This document shows positions 25,571 through 35,391 of a DNA stretch of 64,000 bases, in pieces (positions within the stretch are counted from its first letter, which is position 1; each line of letters starts with the position of its first letter). Both the position numbers and the translations under genes were made by a program. Where the stretch lies: positions 1-64,000 of the forward strand of contig JABDBD010000006.1 in assembly GCA_013288815.1 (NCBI GenBank), given 5' to 3'. Origin of the DNA: Gammaproteobacteria bacterium (GTDB lineage: Bacteria > Pseudomonadota > Gammaproteobacteria > DSM-16500). Below the pieces are notes generated by a model that was not told the origin of the DNA, searched no databases, and saw only the letters and a list, made by a program, of their open reading frames with translations.

Positions 25571-28500
25571 TCATAAGAAATGACTCACAATAGTATTTGT
25601 AACGTATTCATGAAAAGCTTCATCATGATGAGTCGTTTGTTCGGGCGCAAATACACTAAACATTTTTAATTGCTTATAATCATTCCTGGGCTTATAAGTA
25701 GGCCAGTCTAATTGAAAAAAGATGGATCGTTTGCGAAATGCAGGATCTATCGTAAATCGACCTTCATAGTCAGTCGGATTCTGTGTCCCGACTAACACTA
25801 CACCATAATTAGGTCTTTCTTTTCCATCTTTATCTAAGCCCATTACCAAATTATTTAATAATTTATTTGGCCATATACTCGTATTAAATTCATCAGCAAC
25901 AACTATTCCTTTGCACTCAGCGGCTGCTAATAATTGTTTTTCTTTTTCATAAAACGGCATAGTGGGTGAAATAGGAAAGACACGAATGTTGAGTTTCTTA
26001 CTAAGTTCTTTAGTGAGAGTATCGGCGAAAAAAGATTTTCCGATATTGGAACCGCCTTCTAGAATAATTGCACCCAATCCTAAATTATTTATTTTATTGT
26101 AGGCGGACTCAATAAAACTTTTAATAAAGAAATAGGCTGTATGTTGGTATGGAAGATAATCGATAGGAACAGAGGTGATGAATTGTAACCGTTTTTTAGG
26201 TTGAAATTGTTGGTTAAACATCGATAATAAATATTCATGATCTAATAAAGTTTGTTTACCGATGTCGTATGCAATTTCAGCTGCGATTCCAGCGAGTACG
26301 GCATTATCTTCGGTTGCTTGCTGGCCAACTCGATTAACAAATAAATTAACCATCGTTTTCAGTTCTCTTGGTGTAATTAACACTTCATTTGTAAAACTAT
26401 GTTGTATTATCCAATTAAAAACAGAAATGAACGGTAAATAAAGAGATTTGTCAAAATTGACATTCCAAGTGGTCAACGTTGGAAACAAAATGCGTGCTCG
26501 TAAATAATAATCAGGGATTAATTTAAAGGTGATATTTAATGCGTGTTTTGATAAAAATCCTGATGTATCACGTCCTGCGCCATAGGTAGCCGGATTAAAG
26601 AGAAAAATAACTTTATGCTGTTTTGTTAAAGTGACATATTTACCTTGATGATAAAATGCTGGGGTTTTATTGCGTAAGGTAATGAAGCGGTCAAAAAAGT
26701 GCGCTCCTAGCCCAGATAATTCCGAATTAAAACTCGCTTCATCAAATACCAGTATGCTTGGTTTTTTAAACCACTCATCAAGTGTGTAGGACAGTAAATG
26801 GTCTCCTGCTAAGACTTTTTGTAGAAAGTCAGTTTTGCCTATGCCAGTAGGACCTTCAACCATCACCCATGGATTTAAGCGTAACGCAGTTTCAGCGCTA
26901 AATAATCGCTCTTCATCAAATAGATTCGCTAAGTCTTCATCGTAGGAATAGTTGTTGTGATTGTTATAACGGTTTTTTAAACATGAATCTAATTCACGTT
27001 GCAGTAACATCCGTTCAATATCTATAAGGCTAGATTCCTTATCTAAGTCGGTAATATTAGTCTTTATACTAGGATAAGTATTTTGTACGATTAATAATTT
27101 TTCTTTAAACGACATATCTACGGTAGGAATAGGTTGATGAACAATCGTTTGTAAAAAAGCAAGATCATCTTCTGTCGCGACAATTGTTAGTAATCCGTTG
27201 AAGGTATGACCTTCAATTTTTCCAGATGCTAACTGCGATAAGGCTTCATGAATGGATGCAGGAATAGAGCCGTACAATACAACATGTTGTCCTCTTAATA
27301 ATGCATTGATAATATCAGAGAGTGGTGCATACAAATCAAATTTGCCATTCTTGAGGAATTGCTCTGTCAGATCGGATGGTAACTTCGGAAAACGCTGTAA
27401 ATCACACCCGTCTAATGTTTTGCTATCAAAATACATTATATGTCTATATGCGCCGGAATTCTGTAATTGTAACTCTGCTACATACGCATAGGCATCTTTA
27501 TGAGCGAGAATACGAATATTTTTAGGCGGTGAGAGCGTAATGTTGGCTTGGAAAGCCAACACTTCCTCTTCGGAAAAAAATAATTTTAAAAGGGTGTCTT
27601 CATATTTCTGTTCTGAGCCTAGCGCGAGTTTGATTTTAATATTTCGTCGTTGTGCCTCATCCAAGAGCTGAGCCAAAGTATGCTGTGATAATCGATGAGT
27701 AAGGAAAATAGTGATTTCACCTTTGTCTTTAGCGGCGCTAAGATGTGACGGTCTAGAGACTAAGCGATTTGTTTTTTCATCATAAGTATATAAAGGGTCT
27801 TTGATAAACGATAAAATATTCGCATCGCTCAAGACAAGATAGGGTTGATGCAAATCAGTTAATCCAATCCTATTCTTAAATAAGTTCCAGGCATAAGCTG
27901 AAGTTTTGTAAGATACGGTAGGTGTTGAGGACAGTATCGCTGTCGTATGCGCAAAGCGCAGCTGTTTTAACAGTTTAAAGTTAAGTAAGAAATTCAAAAA
28001 ACTTTGATCTTGCAAGGGTGGATTTAAAAATAAAATAGGTGGCAGCTGACCATTTGATTTTTTGTATAATGAAACGAGTGCGCCATCTTTCCAATGAAAT
28101 GAAAGTTTTGAATCCCCGGGATGTTGTAGCAGGTCCCAGCTACCAATGCATGTATTTTGCCAATAAGGTGAATTAAACAAATCGATTGTAAAGCAACCAT
28201 CAGCTGCTGCTTCGTGTACTGTTAACAAATCATCTGAGGCAACAGGCGCAACAACTTTTATCGCAATTCTTCGTTTTAAATCGGGCCCATACTGCCTGTC
28301 AATTTTATCAATTAATTTAATATGAATATTATCTTTAAGGACTTGACCATCCAGTCTTCTGTCGAGTATCTCATTTAATTGTGCGATCTCAGCTAGCGTG
28401 AATTGTTGTATATCAATTACTAATGCTGCATTTTCACCGTTTAATCCTGATAAAAAATTCTGTAGAAAGGTATTGTTGATTTTTAATACGCCTTCATTAT

Positions 28501-31500
28501 CTAAGCTAGGAGCGGTTAAGCTTAATTCATCCGGATTGTGTACGGTAAATAAATGGGTTGGAGAGTAATGTTGACTTAATGCGTTGATTACTGCGATCGT
28601 TCCACCTATGTTTTCGACTTGAATCAGTGCAGCTAATGGTGTTCGAATAGCATCGATCAACTCAGGTTTTTTTTGTTCAATTATAGGGGCTGGTGTAGTG
28701 ATGAGTGTGCTGACTTTCTTTTCTTTTTTTAATTCAAATGGCTTGAATGAAAGTTTTTTCTCTATCAGTACACTGGGAGCGCCACCCAGATTATGCGATT
28801 GGCAGATTCCATTGATGTCTGTTTCGACGAACGCATGTGCGTCATTACCTATAATCCATATATTATAGTGAGGAGATAATTGTTGATAGGCTAGCAATGA
28901 TCGTTCTAAGCATGCTCCCGTAGCGTGTTTGGCTACGTAAGTTGCCAATTCATCAAAATCTTTTACATGATCGAAGAGTGCACTGAAGATGGATTTAGAA
29001 GAAAAATGCTGAAATTCTTTTTTCAATCTATCAATCTCATAGAAATAATCATTTCTTCGTGGTGAAACCCCAACCTCTAAATAAATAGTAAATGCTCCTT
29101 CAGGGAGAGTTAGCCAATAAAAATGCGTAGATTTGCTATAACATAACTCTAATGTATTAATTGCAATGGCTTCTCCTGCTGAGTTAATCACTTGTAAATG
29201 TGTCAACACTTCGTTGGGATCAAGAGAAGGTAAAATAGTTTTGCGAGCTTCTAGTGCGGTCACTAATTTTAATCCCGGAAACACTTTCATATCATTTTTC
29301 TTAGATTGTAATGAGATAGGTGTTAAGTCATCGGGCGGCGTTGCTACGAAGGACGGAAATGTTTTTGATTTTAAATCAGGCTTCCAAGCACATAACCGAT
29401 ATAAAGTGGGTTCTATATTTGGAAAATATCGAATAAAAGTAAGTCGTGGCGTAACAGTATTTTTTGTAATAGCGGTAATCGCATCCTGCAATTGTGCCTG
29501 CTTCATAAGCTCGATTTGTTGTTTAGGAATCTCAGGTACATAACTAGGATCGTCTTCAATTTTGTTTAGTGATTCTTGTGTGTTATTAGCGTTTGAGTGG
29601 GCTTCGTTATCTTTAATTTTACGCAAAGATTCCTGGGTGTCATTGGTGTTTACGTGACTTTCCTTGTCGTTAATGTTGCTTGATGATTCTTGTGTGTCAT
29701 TGGCATTTGAGTGGTTTTCAGTATCTTTAATTTCATTCGATAATTCTTTTTCTTTGTTGGAGTTCGAGAAATGCTCCCTGAGAACTGATGCGTTTATACA
29801 AGGGCTTGCTAACTCTAATGCTTGCCAATCTTTCTCAGTAAGATGTTGATAAAATTCATCGGATATTTGCCATAATAATTCAAGTTGATTAGGGTTAAGT
29901 TTTTCAAATGCTCCGCTAATTTTTTTAAAGGTTCTACGTGTGATACCTTCAAGTAGATTGACGTGCAAAGTTATTAATTTAGGCATCATGGTTAGTAACG
30001 TATACAATATATCTTTGTCTATGCCTTCAACTAGTGTGAGCCTTGTTAAATACTCCAGTTTCTTAGGCTCAATAGGCTGGTTTAATTTTTTTTGAAGGCA
30101 TCTGCCTAATTCAAGACGATTGAGTACCGGAGTTTTATGTAAGATAGCGAAGAGATCATCGGTATTAGAAAAGATGGGTAGTACAAGAGCTCTCAGCTTG
30201 ATTGGTTTATCAATAAAAAGCGGTGCATTGTCTTGAACTAGCATTGCATCCTGAAGGTCTAACGATTCTAAGTTAGGTAATGATAGTATTTTGCTGAATG
30301 TGTTTTTTGAAATATGTCCAATCAATCTAAGCTCGGTCAAGCTATCCAGGTTGACATTGGGATTAAAAGAGATGAATTGCTGAAAATCTTCTTGTGCTAT
30401 TGCTCCCATTCGTAAGCTTGTCAGGTTGGGTGCTGCATGCAAAAGAGCATTTAAACTTTTGGAGGTCGTCAACCCCCCAATGGATGCATGCCTTAATGAT
30501 GCAAAGTAATTTTTCTCGAGTTGCTCAAAAACGCGGGTATCGTTTTTTGATAGGCAAAGATCTTTTATGTTAGGAGCCGCTAAGCATAGCGCAAGTAAAT
30601 CTTCTGGAGTCGTTTCTCTCTGCAAATTTATAGATGTTAACTGTGTGAATTGCTTTGGTTTTAACTTGCGGAACACATTCTTGAAGTTTTTTGCTTCAAG
30701 AGGATTAAAGCCTAACTCTGTTATCTTTTCTGAGGCTTCCAGTAAGCGTGCAGCATTGATTGATAAAATGTTATTAGGAAAATGGATTTTACATAACTTG
30801 GGAAATTTTAATTTGTTGAGATCAAAGACTTCAGTTTCCAACTTTACACATCGCCTAAGGTCAACTATCTCGACATTCGGTGATGCTCGTAAGAGGTGAG
30901 CAATATTCTCTGCCGACATGCTTGCATTCAAGTATATTATTTTTAAATAACTCAATTGATTAGTGCTTAAGAAGCTTAAATCTGGGTTTAGATCATTATA
31001 AGTCATATCTAAATCTGTGAGTTTTTTAATGGCTCGCAAAAAAGCAGTAAGACTTTTTTCTGTCATGTCACTACCATATAGGAAGTTCATAGCGGTAAGA
31101 TTAGCTAATTGTCCCGGTTGTAGTGATTCAAAAAAACGAGAAAAAAGTGTAGGAAAATAGATTGTGTTAAGGTAAGGAGCCGCTCTGACTACCGATAACA
31201 TGTCTTCTGGTGTTGAAGAGCTGCTAAAATCAATTTTTTCTAAAGCATTTAACTGCAGAGGTTGCAATTCTGAAAATGCATTTGCAACATTAGGACAATT
31301 TCTTAACTCAAGTTCTTTTAGGTTAGGTGCGGCTCTTAATAGCATTTTCAATTGAGTTGAAGTAATAGATGAGGGAAATGTCACTTCGGTTAAATATTGC
31401 AGATAATTCAGGGGCAGATTTTCAAATAAATATTCAATATCGTCGTGAATATCCAGCTCTGTTAAATTAGGTGCAGCTAATAGCAATGCTTTCTCGGCTT

Positions 31501-32569
31501 CCTTAGGCCAGCCATACATTCTGATGGTTTTTAACTTTAATAAAGAGCTAGGCTGTAAGGGTGAATGAATATTTTCATAAACTACGTTGCCACTAGAGGT
31601 AAATCTACAAAAACTCTCTTCAAGATGAGGGGAGTGAGAATGTATACAAATGAGCGTGTCTAATTTTATGTTGTTAACACATAGTTTTTTAAGCGAGGTG
31701 GGTTTTGTAATAGTGACAGTGCTTGAAAATTCTTTTGCTATTGAATTTAAAGAAACATCTTCTAGATTAGGTAAATTATTTAATAAATCAGCAAAGTCGT
31801 CAGCATCTATCGTGATAAAATCACAATTAATTTTTCTCAATGTTTTTAACGAAGAAAGATTCGCTTTCTGAATCTGAAGCCCATAATGATTCATAGTGAA
31901 TTCTTCTAAAGTGAGAGTGGCATCAAGTATGGGTTGTATGTGCTCAATTTTTAAATTGCGTGTCTCTAAACTTTTACATTTTTGTAAATGCTGGGAGTTA
32001 TTTTGTAAAAAATGTTGGGGTGGAGCAGTATTTATGAGTAAGTGAAATTCTCGCATCTGTGATAAAAGTGCCGTTAAATCGTCAGGGTTTTCGATAAAGT
32101 CTTCAGGCTGAACGACATTTTTTTTATTTAAATAGGCTTCATTCATTTCAAGGTATTTTAAAATATAAATTTGGGATGCGTTGACATCAAATGTTTTGCA
32201 GGCAAGCTGTCTGATAGCTGCGTTTGACATCCTTGTGATATTTATTTCAGCGTTGCTGTTATCGAGTAACTTATCGATAGGAACAAAAGATTCTTTAGAG
32301 AGAACCCATATGACAAAGCCCGCTTTTTTTAATTCTATAAAATGCTTATTAATCGCACTTCTCGAATTGCGATGGCGATTGTTGTAAATATAGTCAGCAT
32401 AAATGATAATTTTAGGTAGTTTCATTTTTGTTGACGAGGTACTTTTAACGGTTACCCAAGGTTTTGTGCTATTGATCAAGTCTAACGGATTTTGCAAGAT
32501 ACCCGTTGGTATGGCTGTTTTTTCTAACTTAATTTCATCTTGAGTTTGATAGAAGTGTTCTGAAAACAT
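25571..32569 (-). CDS. Giant protein: leucine-rich repeats, possible transglutaminase-like segment, two AAA+ modules
   Basis: A 2332-residue protein of unknown function. Residues 50-170 look like an alpha/beta domain (KIIIYADYIY). About 200-930 is a long leucine-rich repeat array of L-x2-L-x-L type. Next come three 19-residue repeats. Near 1220-1260, GACLERS, DAHAFVETD and the following Asp/Asn-rich turn fit a transglutaminase-like Cys-His pair. Near 1910 a P-loop GPTGIGKT is followed by ILVFDEASF; near 2175 a second, GGSNIGKS, is followed by IVVADEFN and GTQNPTDYEGR, as in dynein/midasin-related AAA+ proteins. No signal peptide. ATG at 32569 has GGTGA upstream; a GTG at 32578 is possible. 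A secreted effector or a large remodelling ATPase are both open. Confidence 0.85.
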   Translation of the reverse strand: MFSEHFYQTQDEIKLEKTAIPTGILQNPLDLINSTKPWVTVKSTSSTKMKLPKIIIYADYIYNNRHRNSRSAINKHFIELKKAGFVIWVLSKESFVPIDKLLDNSNAEINITRMSNAAIRQLACKTFDVNASQIYILKYLEMNEAYLNKKNVVQPEDFIENPDDLTALLSQMREFHLLINTAPPQHFLQNNSQHLQKCKSLETRNLKIEHIQPILDATLTLEEFTMNHYGLQIQKANLSSLKTLRKINCDFITIDADDFADLLNNLPNLEDVSLNSIAKEFSSTVTITKPTSLKKLCVNNIKLDTLICIHSHSPHLEESFCRFTSSGNVVYENIHSPLQPSSLLKLKTIRMYGWPKEAEKALLLAAPNLTELDIHDDIEYLFENLPLNYLQYLTEVTFPSSITSTQLKMLLRAAPNLKELELRNCPNVANAFSELQPLQLNALEKIDFSSSSTPEDMLSVVRAAPYLNTIYFPTLFSRFFESLQPGQLANLTAMNFLYGSDMTEKSLTAFLRAIKKLTDLDMTYNDLNPDLSFLSTNQLSYLKIIYLNASMSAENIAHLLRASPNVEIVDLRRCVKLETEVFDLNKLKFPKLCKIHFPNNILSINAARLLEASEKITELGFNPLEAKNFKNVFRKLKPKQFTQLTSINLQRETTPEDLLALCLAAPNIKDLCLSKNDTRVFEQLEKNYFASLRHASIGGLTTSKSLNALLHAAPNLTSLRMGAIAQEDFQQFISFNPNVNLDSLTELRLIGHISKNTFSKILSLPNLESLDLQDAMLVQDNAPLFIDKPIKLRALVLPIFSNTDDLFAILHKTPVLNRLELGRCLQKKLNQPIEPKKLEYLTRLTLVEGIDKDILYTLLTMMPKLITLHVNLLEGITRRTFKKISGAFEKLNPNQLELLWQISDEFYQHLTEKDWQALELASPCINASVLREHFSNSNKEKELSNEIKDTENHSNANDTQESSSNINDKESHVNTNDTQESLRKIKDNEAHSNANNTQESLNKIEDDPSYVPEIPKQQIELMKQAQLQDAITAITKNTVTPRLTFIRYFPNIEPTLYRLCAWKPDLKSKTFPSFVATPPDDLTPISLQSKKNDMKVFPGLKLVTALEARKTILPSLDPNEVLTHLQVINSAGEAIAINTLELCYSKSTHFYWLTLPEGAFTIYLEVGVSPRRNDYFYEIDRLKKEFQHFSSKSIFSALFDHVKDFDELATYVAKHATGACLERSLLAYQQLSPHYNIWIIGNDAHAFVETDINGICQSHNLGGAPSVLIEKKLSFKPFELKKEKKVSTLITTPAPIIEQKKPELIDAIRTPLAALIQVENIGGTIAVINALSQHYSPTHLFTVHNPDELSLTAPSLDNEGVLKINNTFLQNFLSGLNGENAALVIDIQQFTLAEIAQLNEILDRRLDGQVLKDNIHIKLIDKIDRQYGPDLKRRIAIKVVAPVASDDLLTVHEAAADGCFTIDLFNSPYWQNTCIGSWDLLQHPGDSKLSFHWKDGALVSLYKKSNGQLPPILFLNPPLQDQSFLNFLLNFKLLKQLRFAHTTAILSSTPTVSYKTSAYAWNLFKNRIGLTDLHQPYLVLSDANILSFIKDPLYTYDEKTNRLVSRPSHLSAAKDKGEITIFLTHRLSQHTLAQLLDEAQRRNIKIKLALGSEQKYEDTLLKLFFSEEEVLAFQANITLSPPKNIRILAHKDAYAYVAELQLQNSGAYRHIMYFDSKTLDGCDLQRFPKLPSDLTEQFLKNGKFDLYAPLSDIINALLRGQHVVLYGSIPASIHEALSQLASGKIEGHTFNGLLTIVATEDDLAFLQTIVHQPIPTVDMSFKEKLLIVQNTYPSIKTNITDLDKESSLIDIERMLLQRELDSCLKNRYNNHNNYSYDEDLANLFDEERLFSAETALRLNPWVMVEGPTGIGKTDFLQKVLAGDHLLSYTLDEWFKKPSILVFDEASFNSELSGLGAHFFDRFITLRNKTPAFYHQGKYVTLTKQHKVIFLFNPATYGAGRDTSGFLSKHALNITFKLIPDYYLRARILFPTLTTWNVNFDKSLYLPFISVFNWIIQHSFTNEVLITPRELKTMVNLFVNRVGQQATEDNAVLAGIAAEIAYDIGKQTLLDHEYLLSMFNQQFQPKKRLQFITSVPIDYLPYQHTAYFFIKSFIESAYNKINNLGLGAIILEGGSNIGKSFFADTLTKELSKKLNIRVFPISPTMPFYEKEKQLLAAAECKGIVVADEFNTSIWPNKLLNNLVMGLDKDGKERPNYGVVLVGTQNPTDYEGRFTIDPAFRKRSIFFQLDWPTYKPRNDYKQLKMFSVFAPEQTTHHDEAFHEYVTNTIVSHFL
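29555..29725 (-). repeat. Three 57-bp tandem repeats inside the giant gene
   Basis: Three in-frame copies of a 19-residue unit (pattern D-x-E-x-H-x-N-x-N-D-T-Q-E-S) cover 29725-29669, 29668-29612 and 29611-29555. They form a charged, polar linker between the leucine-rich array and the rest of the protein. Copies differ at several sites, so the expansion is not brand new. Confidence 0.92.
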
Positions 32570-32685
32570 TGATTTCACCGGTAAAATAGGGTTGCAGAGC
32601 TAAAGTTGCGCTATTCTACCATATAGGCGCAAAATATGTCTACTCAGTGTGGTTAGAAAAGAGTCAAGCAATTTAAGATTTTTTG

Positions 32686-32732
32686 CTTCTCCCCTTGTGG
32701 GAGAAGCCGCCCGAAGGGCGGATGAGGGGTGC
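32686..32732. repeat. REP-like double hairpin
   Basis: Two adjacent palindromes: CTTCTCCC with its complement around a 5-base loop (32686-32706), then CCGCCC-GAA-GGGCGG (32707-32721), followed by GATGAGGGGTG. The same motif set occurs at 47788-47887. It lies just after the nadE stop and before the giant gene's 5' end going leftward, so it may end nadE transcripts. Confidence 0.85.
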
Positions 32733-32737
32733 TTTTT

Positions 32738-34360
32738 CTATTTATCAAAATGACAATTAATAGGATAACGTCTTTCCCGTCCAAACGAAGTATAGTTAAT
32801 GCGAATACCCACAGCAGACTGGCGACGCTTATATTCGTTTTGATTAACCATTTTAATGACTTTGCGAACAGTTTCAGATTCAAAACCTGCAGCGATAATT
32901 TCTTCTGCGCCTTTTTCTTCATTCATATACAATTCTAAAATTTTATCTAGAACAGAGTAGGGTGGTAAGGTGTTTTCATCTTTTTGATTGAATGCTAATT
33001 CAGCGGTGGGTGGTCTTTCGATAATTCTTTCAGGAATGATCTTCTCTAAAGAATTTCTGTATTCTGCTAAACGATAGACCATCGTTTTAGGAATATCTTT
33101 TAATACAGCCAATCCGCCCGCCATATCGCCATAAAGAGTCGCATAACCTACTGCCATTTCACTACGATTTCCTGTTGTTAAGACAAGCCACTGAGTATGA
33201 TTTGAAAAAGCCATCAAGAGGATTCCTCGCGCGCGAGCCTGAATATTTTCTTCAGTGATGGGGACAGTGCAGGTTGCAAACGAATTTTGTAAGCTCGCTA
33301 ATACACAGGAAAATATAGGTTCAATCGAGATAATTTCTTGTGTGACACCGAGGTTTTTTGTTAATCGAGCCGCATCTTCAAGGCTCATTTCTGCGGTATA
33401 ACGTGATGGCATGACGATGGCTTTTACTTTATCTTTTCCTAATGCATCCACTGCAATTGCTAACGTCAGCGCAGAATCAATTCCGCCTGATAAACCAATC
33501 AGTGCGCCGGAAAAATGATTTTTTGACATGTAATTTCGTACACCAAAAACCAAACATTGATAAATTTTTTCTTCTTCTGTTGGAATGTAGTGGGATGATT
33601 TTGGTGTTTGAATTTCTTGATCAGAAAAATTCATTTCAACCATCAATAGAGTTTCTTGAAAAAAGCCAGCGAGCTGACAAAGTTCGCCAGTTTCGTTGAC
33701 GACCATTGAGCCGCCATCAAAAATAATTTCATCCTGACTACCAATTTGATTTGCATAGACAATAGGAATTTTTGTTGTAGCAATTCTATTTTTTAAGGTC
33801 GCAAGACGTTGCTCATGTTTGTTGACTTCAAAAGGGGATGCGTTAGGGGAAAGAATTATTTTAGCACCATTTTTTGCAGCATTTTCGGCGGGCCCTTCGC
33901 TCCATATATCTTCACAAATGGCAATTCCGACAGGAATGTCATGAATCAAAACGATGTTATGGGTGTCACCTTCTTTGAAATAACGCTTTTCATCAAATAC
34001 GCCATAGTTTGGTAAAATACGTTTGGTGTACGTTAATATTATTTCGCCATTATAAATAACAACACAAGCATTATATAAATTATTTTCTGAGCGTAAGGGA
34101 AGTCCGACGATGCAATAAATGTTTTTGACTTTGGAAATAAATTCCTTTAGTGCATCATCTATGCTGTCTAGATAGGATTTTCGAAGTAATAAATCATCGA
34201 CTGGATAGCCTGATAAACTGAGTTCAGGAAACAGGATAACATCTGCTTGTAATTCATCTCTTGCTTTGATGGCAGAATCAATATGTTTTTTTAAATTTTC
34301 TGAAACACCACCGTGTAATAGATTGAGTTGAGCAATGGCGATACGTAATTTTTTACTCAT
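32738..34360 (-). CDS. nadE: NadE, glutamine-dependent NAD+ synthetase
   Basis: Makes NAD+ from deamido-NAD+, ATP and glutamine. The 540-residue protein has an N-terminal nitrilase-type amidase domain with the Glu in FPELSLSGYP, a Lys in the middle and the nucleophile Cys in ICEDIWSEG. The C-terminal synthetase domain has the ATP pyrophosphatase loop GLSGGIDSAL near residue 290, then TTGNRSEMAVGY. This two-domain form can use glutamine directly. RBS AAAGGAA precedes the ATG. Downstream of ygfZ on the same strand (11-base gap). pncA, also in NAD metabolism, is divergent 1 kb away. Confidence 0.95.
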   Translation of the reverse strand: MSKKLRIAIAQLNLLHGGVSENLKKHIDSAIKARDELQADVILFPELSLSGYPVDDLLLRKSYLDSIDDALKEFISKVKNIYCIVGLPLRSENNLYNACVVIYNGEIILTYTKRILPNYGVFDEKRYFKEGDTHNIVLIHDIPVGIAICEDIWSEGPAENAAKNGAKIILSPNASPFEVNKHEQRLATLKNRIATTKIPIVYANQIGSQDEIIFDGGSMVVNETGELCQLAGFFQETLLMVEMNFSDQEIQTPKSSHYIPTEEEKIYQCLVFGVRNYMSKNHFSGALIGLSGGIDSALTLAIAVDALGKDKVKAIVMPSRYTAEMSLEDAARLTKNLGVTQEIISIEPIFSCVLASLQNSFATCTVPITEENIQARARGILLMAFSNHTQWLVLTTGNRSEMAVGYATLYGDMAGGLAVLKDIPKTMVYRLAEYRNSLEKIIPERIIERPPTAELAFNQKDENTLPPYSVLDKILELYMNEEKGAEEIIAAGFESETVRKVIKMVNQNEYKRRQSAVGIRINYTSFGRERRYPINCHFDK

Positions 34361-34371
34361 AAATATTCCTT

Positions 34372-35319
34372 TTATAACGCATAAGGCAGCTCGAGAATTT
34401 TTAATGGCTGATTCATTTCTGGCGTTAAAAAAATTTTTTGATGATTAGCATCTGCTTGAGATGCTAAAATTAATAAATGAAAATTTCCGGGTGATTCTTC
34501 GCAGCTATCGACTATCATTCCTGCCGCACCTGTCTCATTGTAAATATCTGCGCCGACTTCGGGGCAAGTTTTCATTTGCACGCTTGCTTTGTACATGTGT
34601 TTTTTGAGTTGGCCTCTGTAATGCATGCGAGCAATAATTTCTTGGCCAGTGTAACAACCTTTGTTAAAACTAATTGCATCCAAATGTTGTAAGTTAATTT
34701 CATGCGGTAATAATTTTCCTATCGTGCTGGCATAAATAGAAGGAATGCCTGCGTTGATATTGATTTGTTTCCATGTGTTGCTGTCACCTGATGCGTGTTG
34801 TTGAAGATCTGTGATGGATTTGGCTGGGCCAATGATTTCAAAGTGAGGCAGTAAGCCTGGTAATTTTATGATTAACAAATCATTGTGTAACAAAGCGCTA
34901 TTATTTTTTTCAGGTAAAGTCTGAAATTTTTTTTTAAGAATGCCTAACGTGTTTGAGCCGTAACAACTGAGTTTTGCTAAATGAGTACTTGCATTGGTTA
35001 ATTCAACTTTGTAGAACGGTGAATATTTTTGTAATCCTAGTGTTGTGGATTCAAGGATATCTATTGGCATTTGTAAATAATAATCGTCATGATAATAAAA
35101 TATTCTAAACAAACTTAGGATTCGACCTTGCGGATTGCAGTGCATGCCTAGACTACTTTGAGTTGCAGATATTTCATCTAAATTACAGGTTACCTGGCCT
35201 TGTAATAATTGTTTAGCACCGGCGCCTGCAATGCGTAACAGGCCTAGATGGGGTAAATCCGTGATGGCCTCGGTCATGTCAGGGGATAGCTGCTTGTTTT
35301 CAGAGTGAATGATATTCAT
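34372..35319 (-). CDS. ygfZ: YgfZ/GcvT-like folate-binding Fe-S protein
   Basis: Tetrahydrofolate-dependent protein that supports assembly or repair of iron-sulfur clusters, including that of MiaB in E. coli. The signature KGCYTGQEIIARMHYRG, with the conserved Cys, is near residue 220. The N-terminal part has the GcvT-like LLRIAGAGAKQLLQGQVTCN segment. Length 315 residues is normal. Upstream gene of a two-gene unit with nadE; its 5' end faces pncA across 72 bases. Confidence 0.93.
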   Translation of the reverse strand: MNIIHSENKQLSPDMTEAITDLPHLGLLRIAGAGAKQLLQGQVTCNLDEISATQSSLGMHCNPQGRILSLFRIFYYHDDYYLQMPIDILESTTLGLQKYSPFYKVELTNASTHLAKLSCYGSNTLGILKKKFQTLPEKNNSALLHNDLLIIKLPGLLPHFEIIGPAKSITDLQQHASGDSNTWKQININAGIPSIYASTIGKLLPHEINLQHLDAISFNKGCYTGQEIIARMHYRGQLKKHMYKASVQMKTCPEVGADIYNETGAAGMIVDSCEESPGNFHLLILASQADANHQKIFLTPEMNQPLKILELPYAL

Positions 35320-35391
35320 AATACCGCGTAGTTTTAGTAAAGGTATATCATAGTCTGTATTAGCTTACTTGAGCAACCATGGAGAGTGTTT

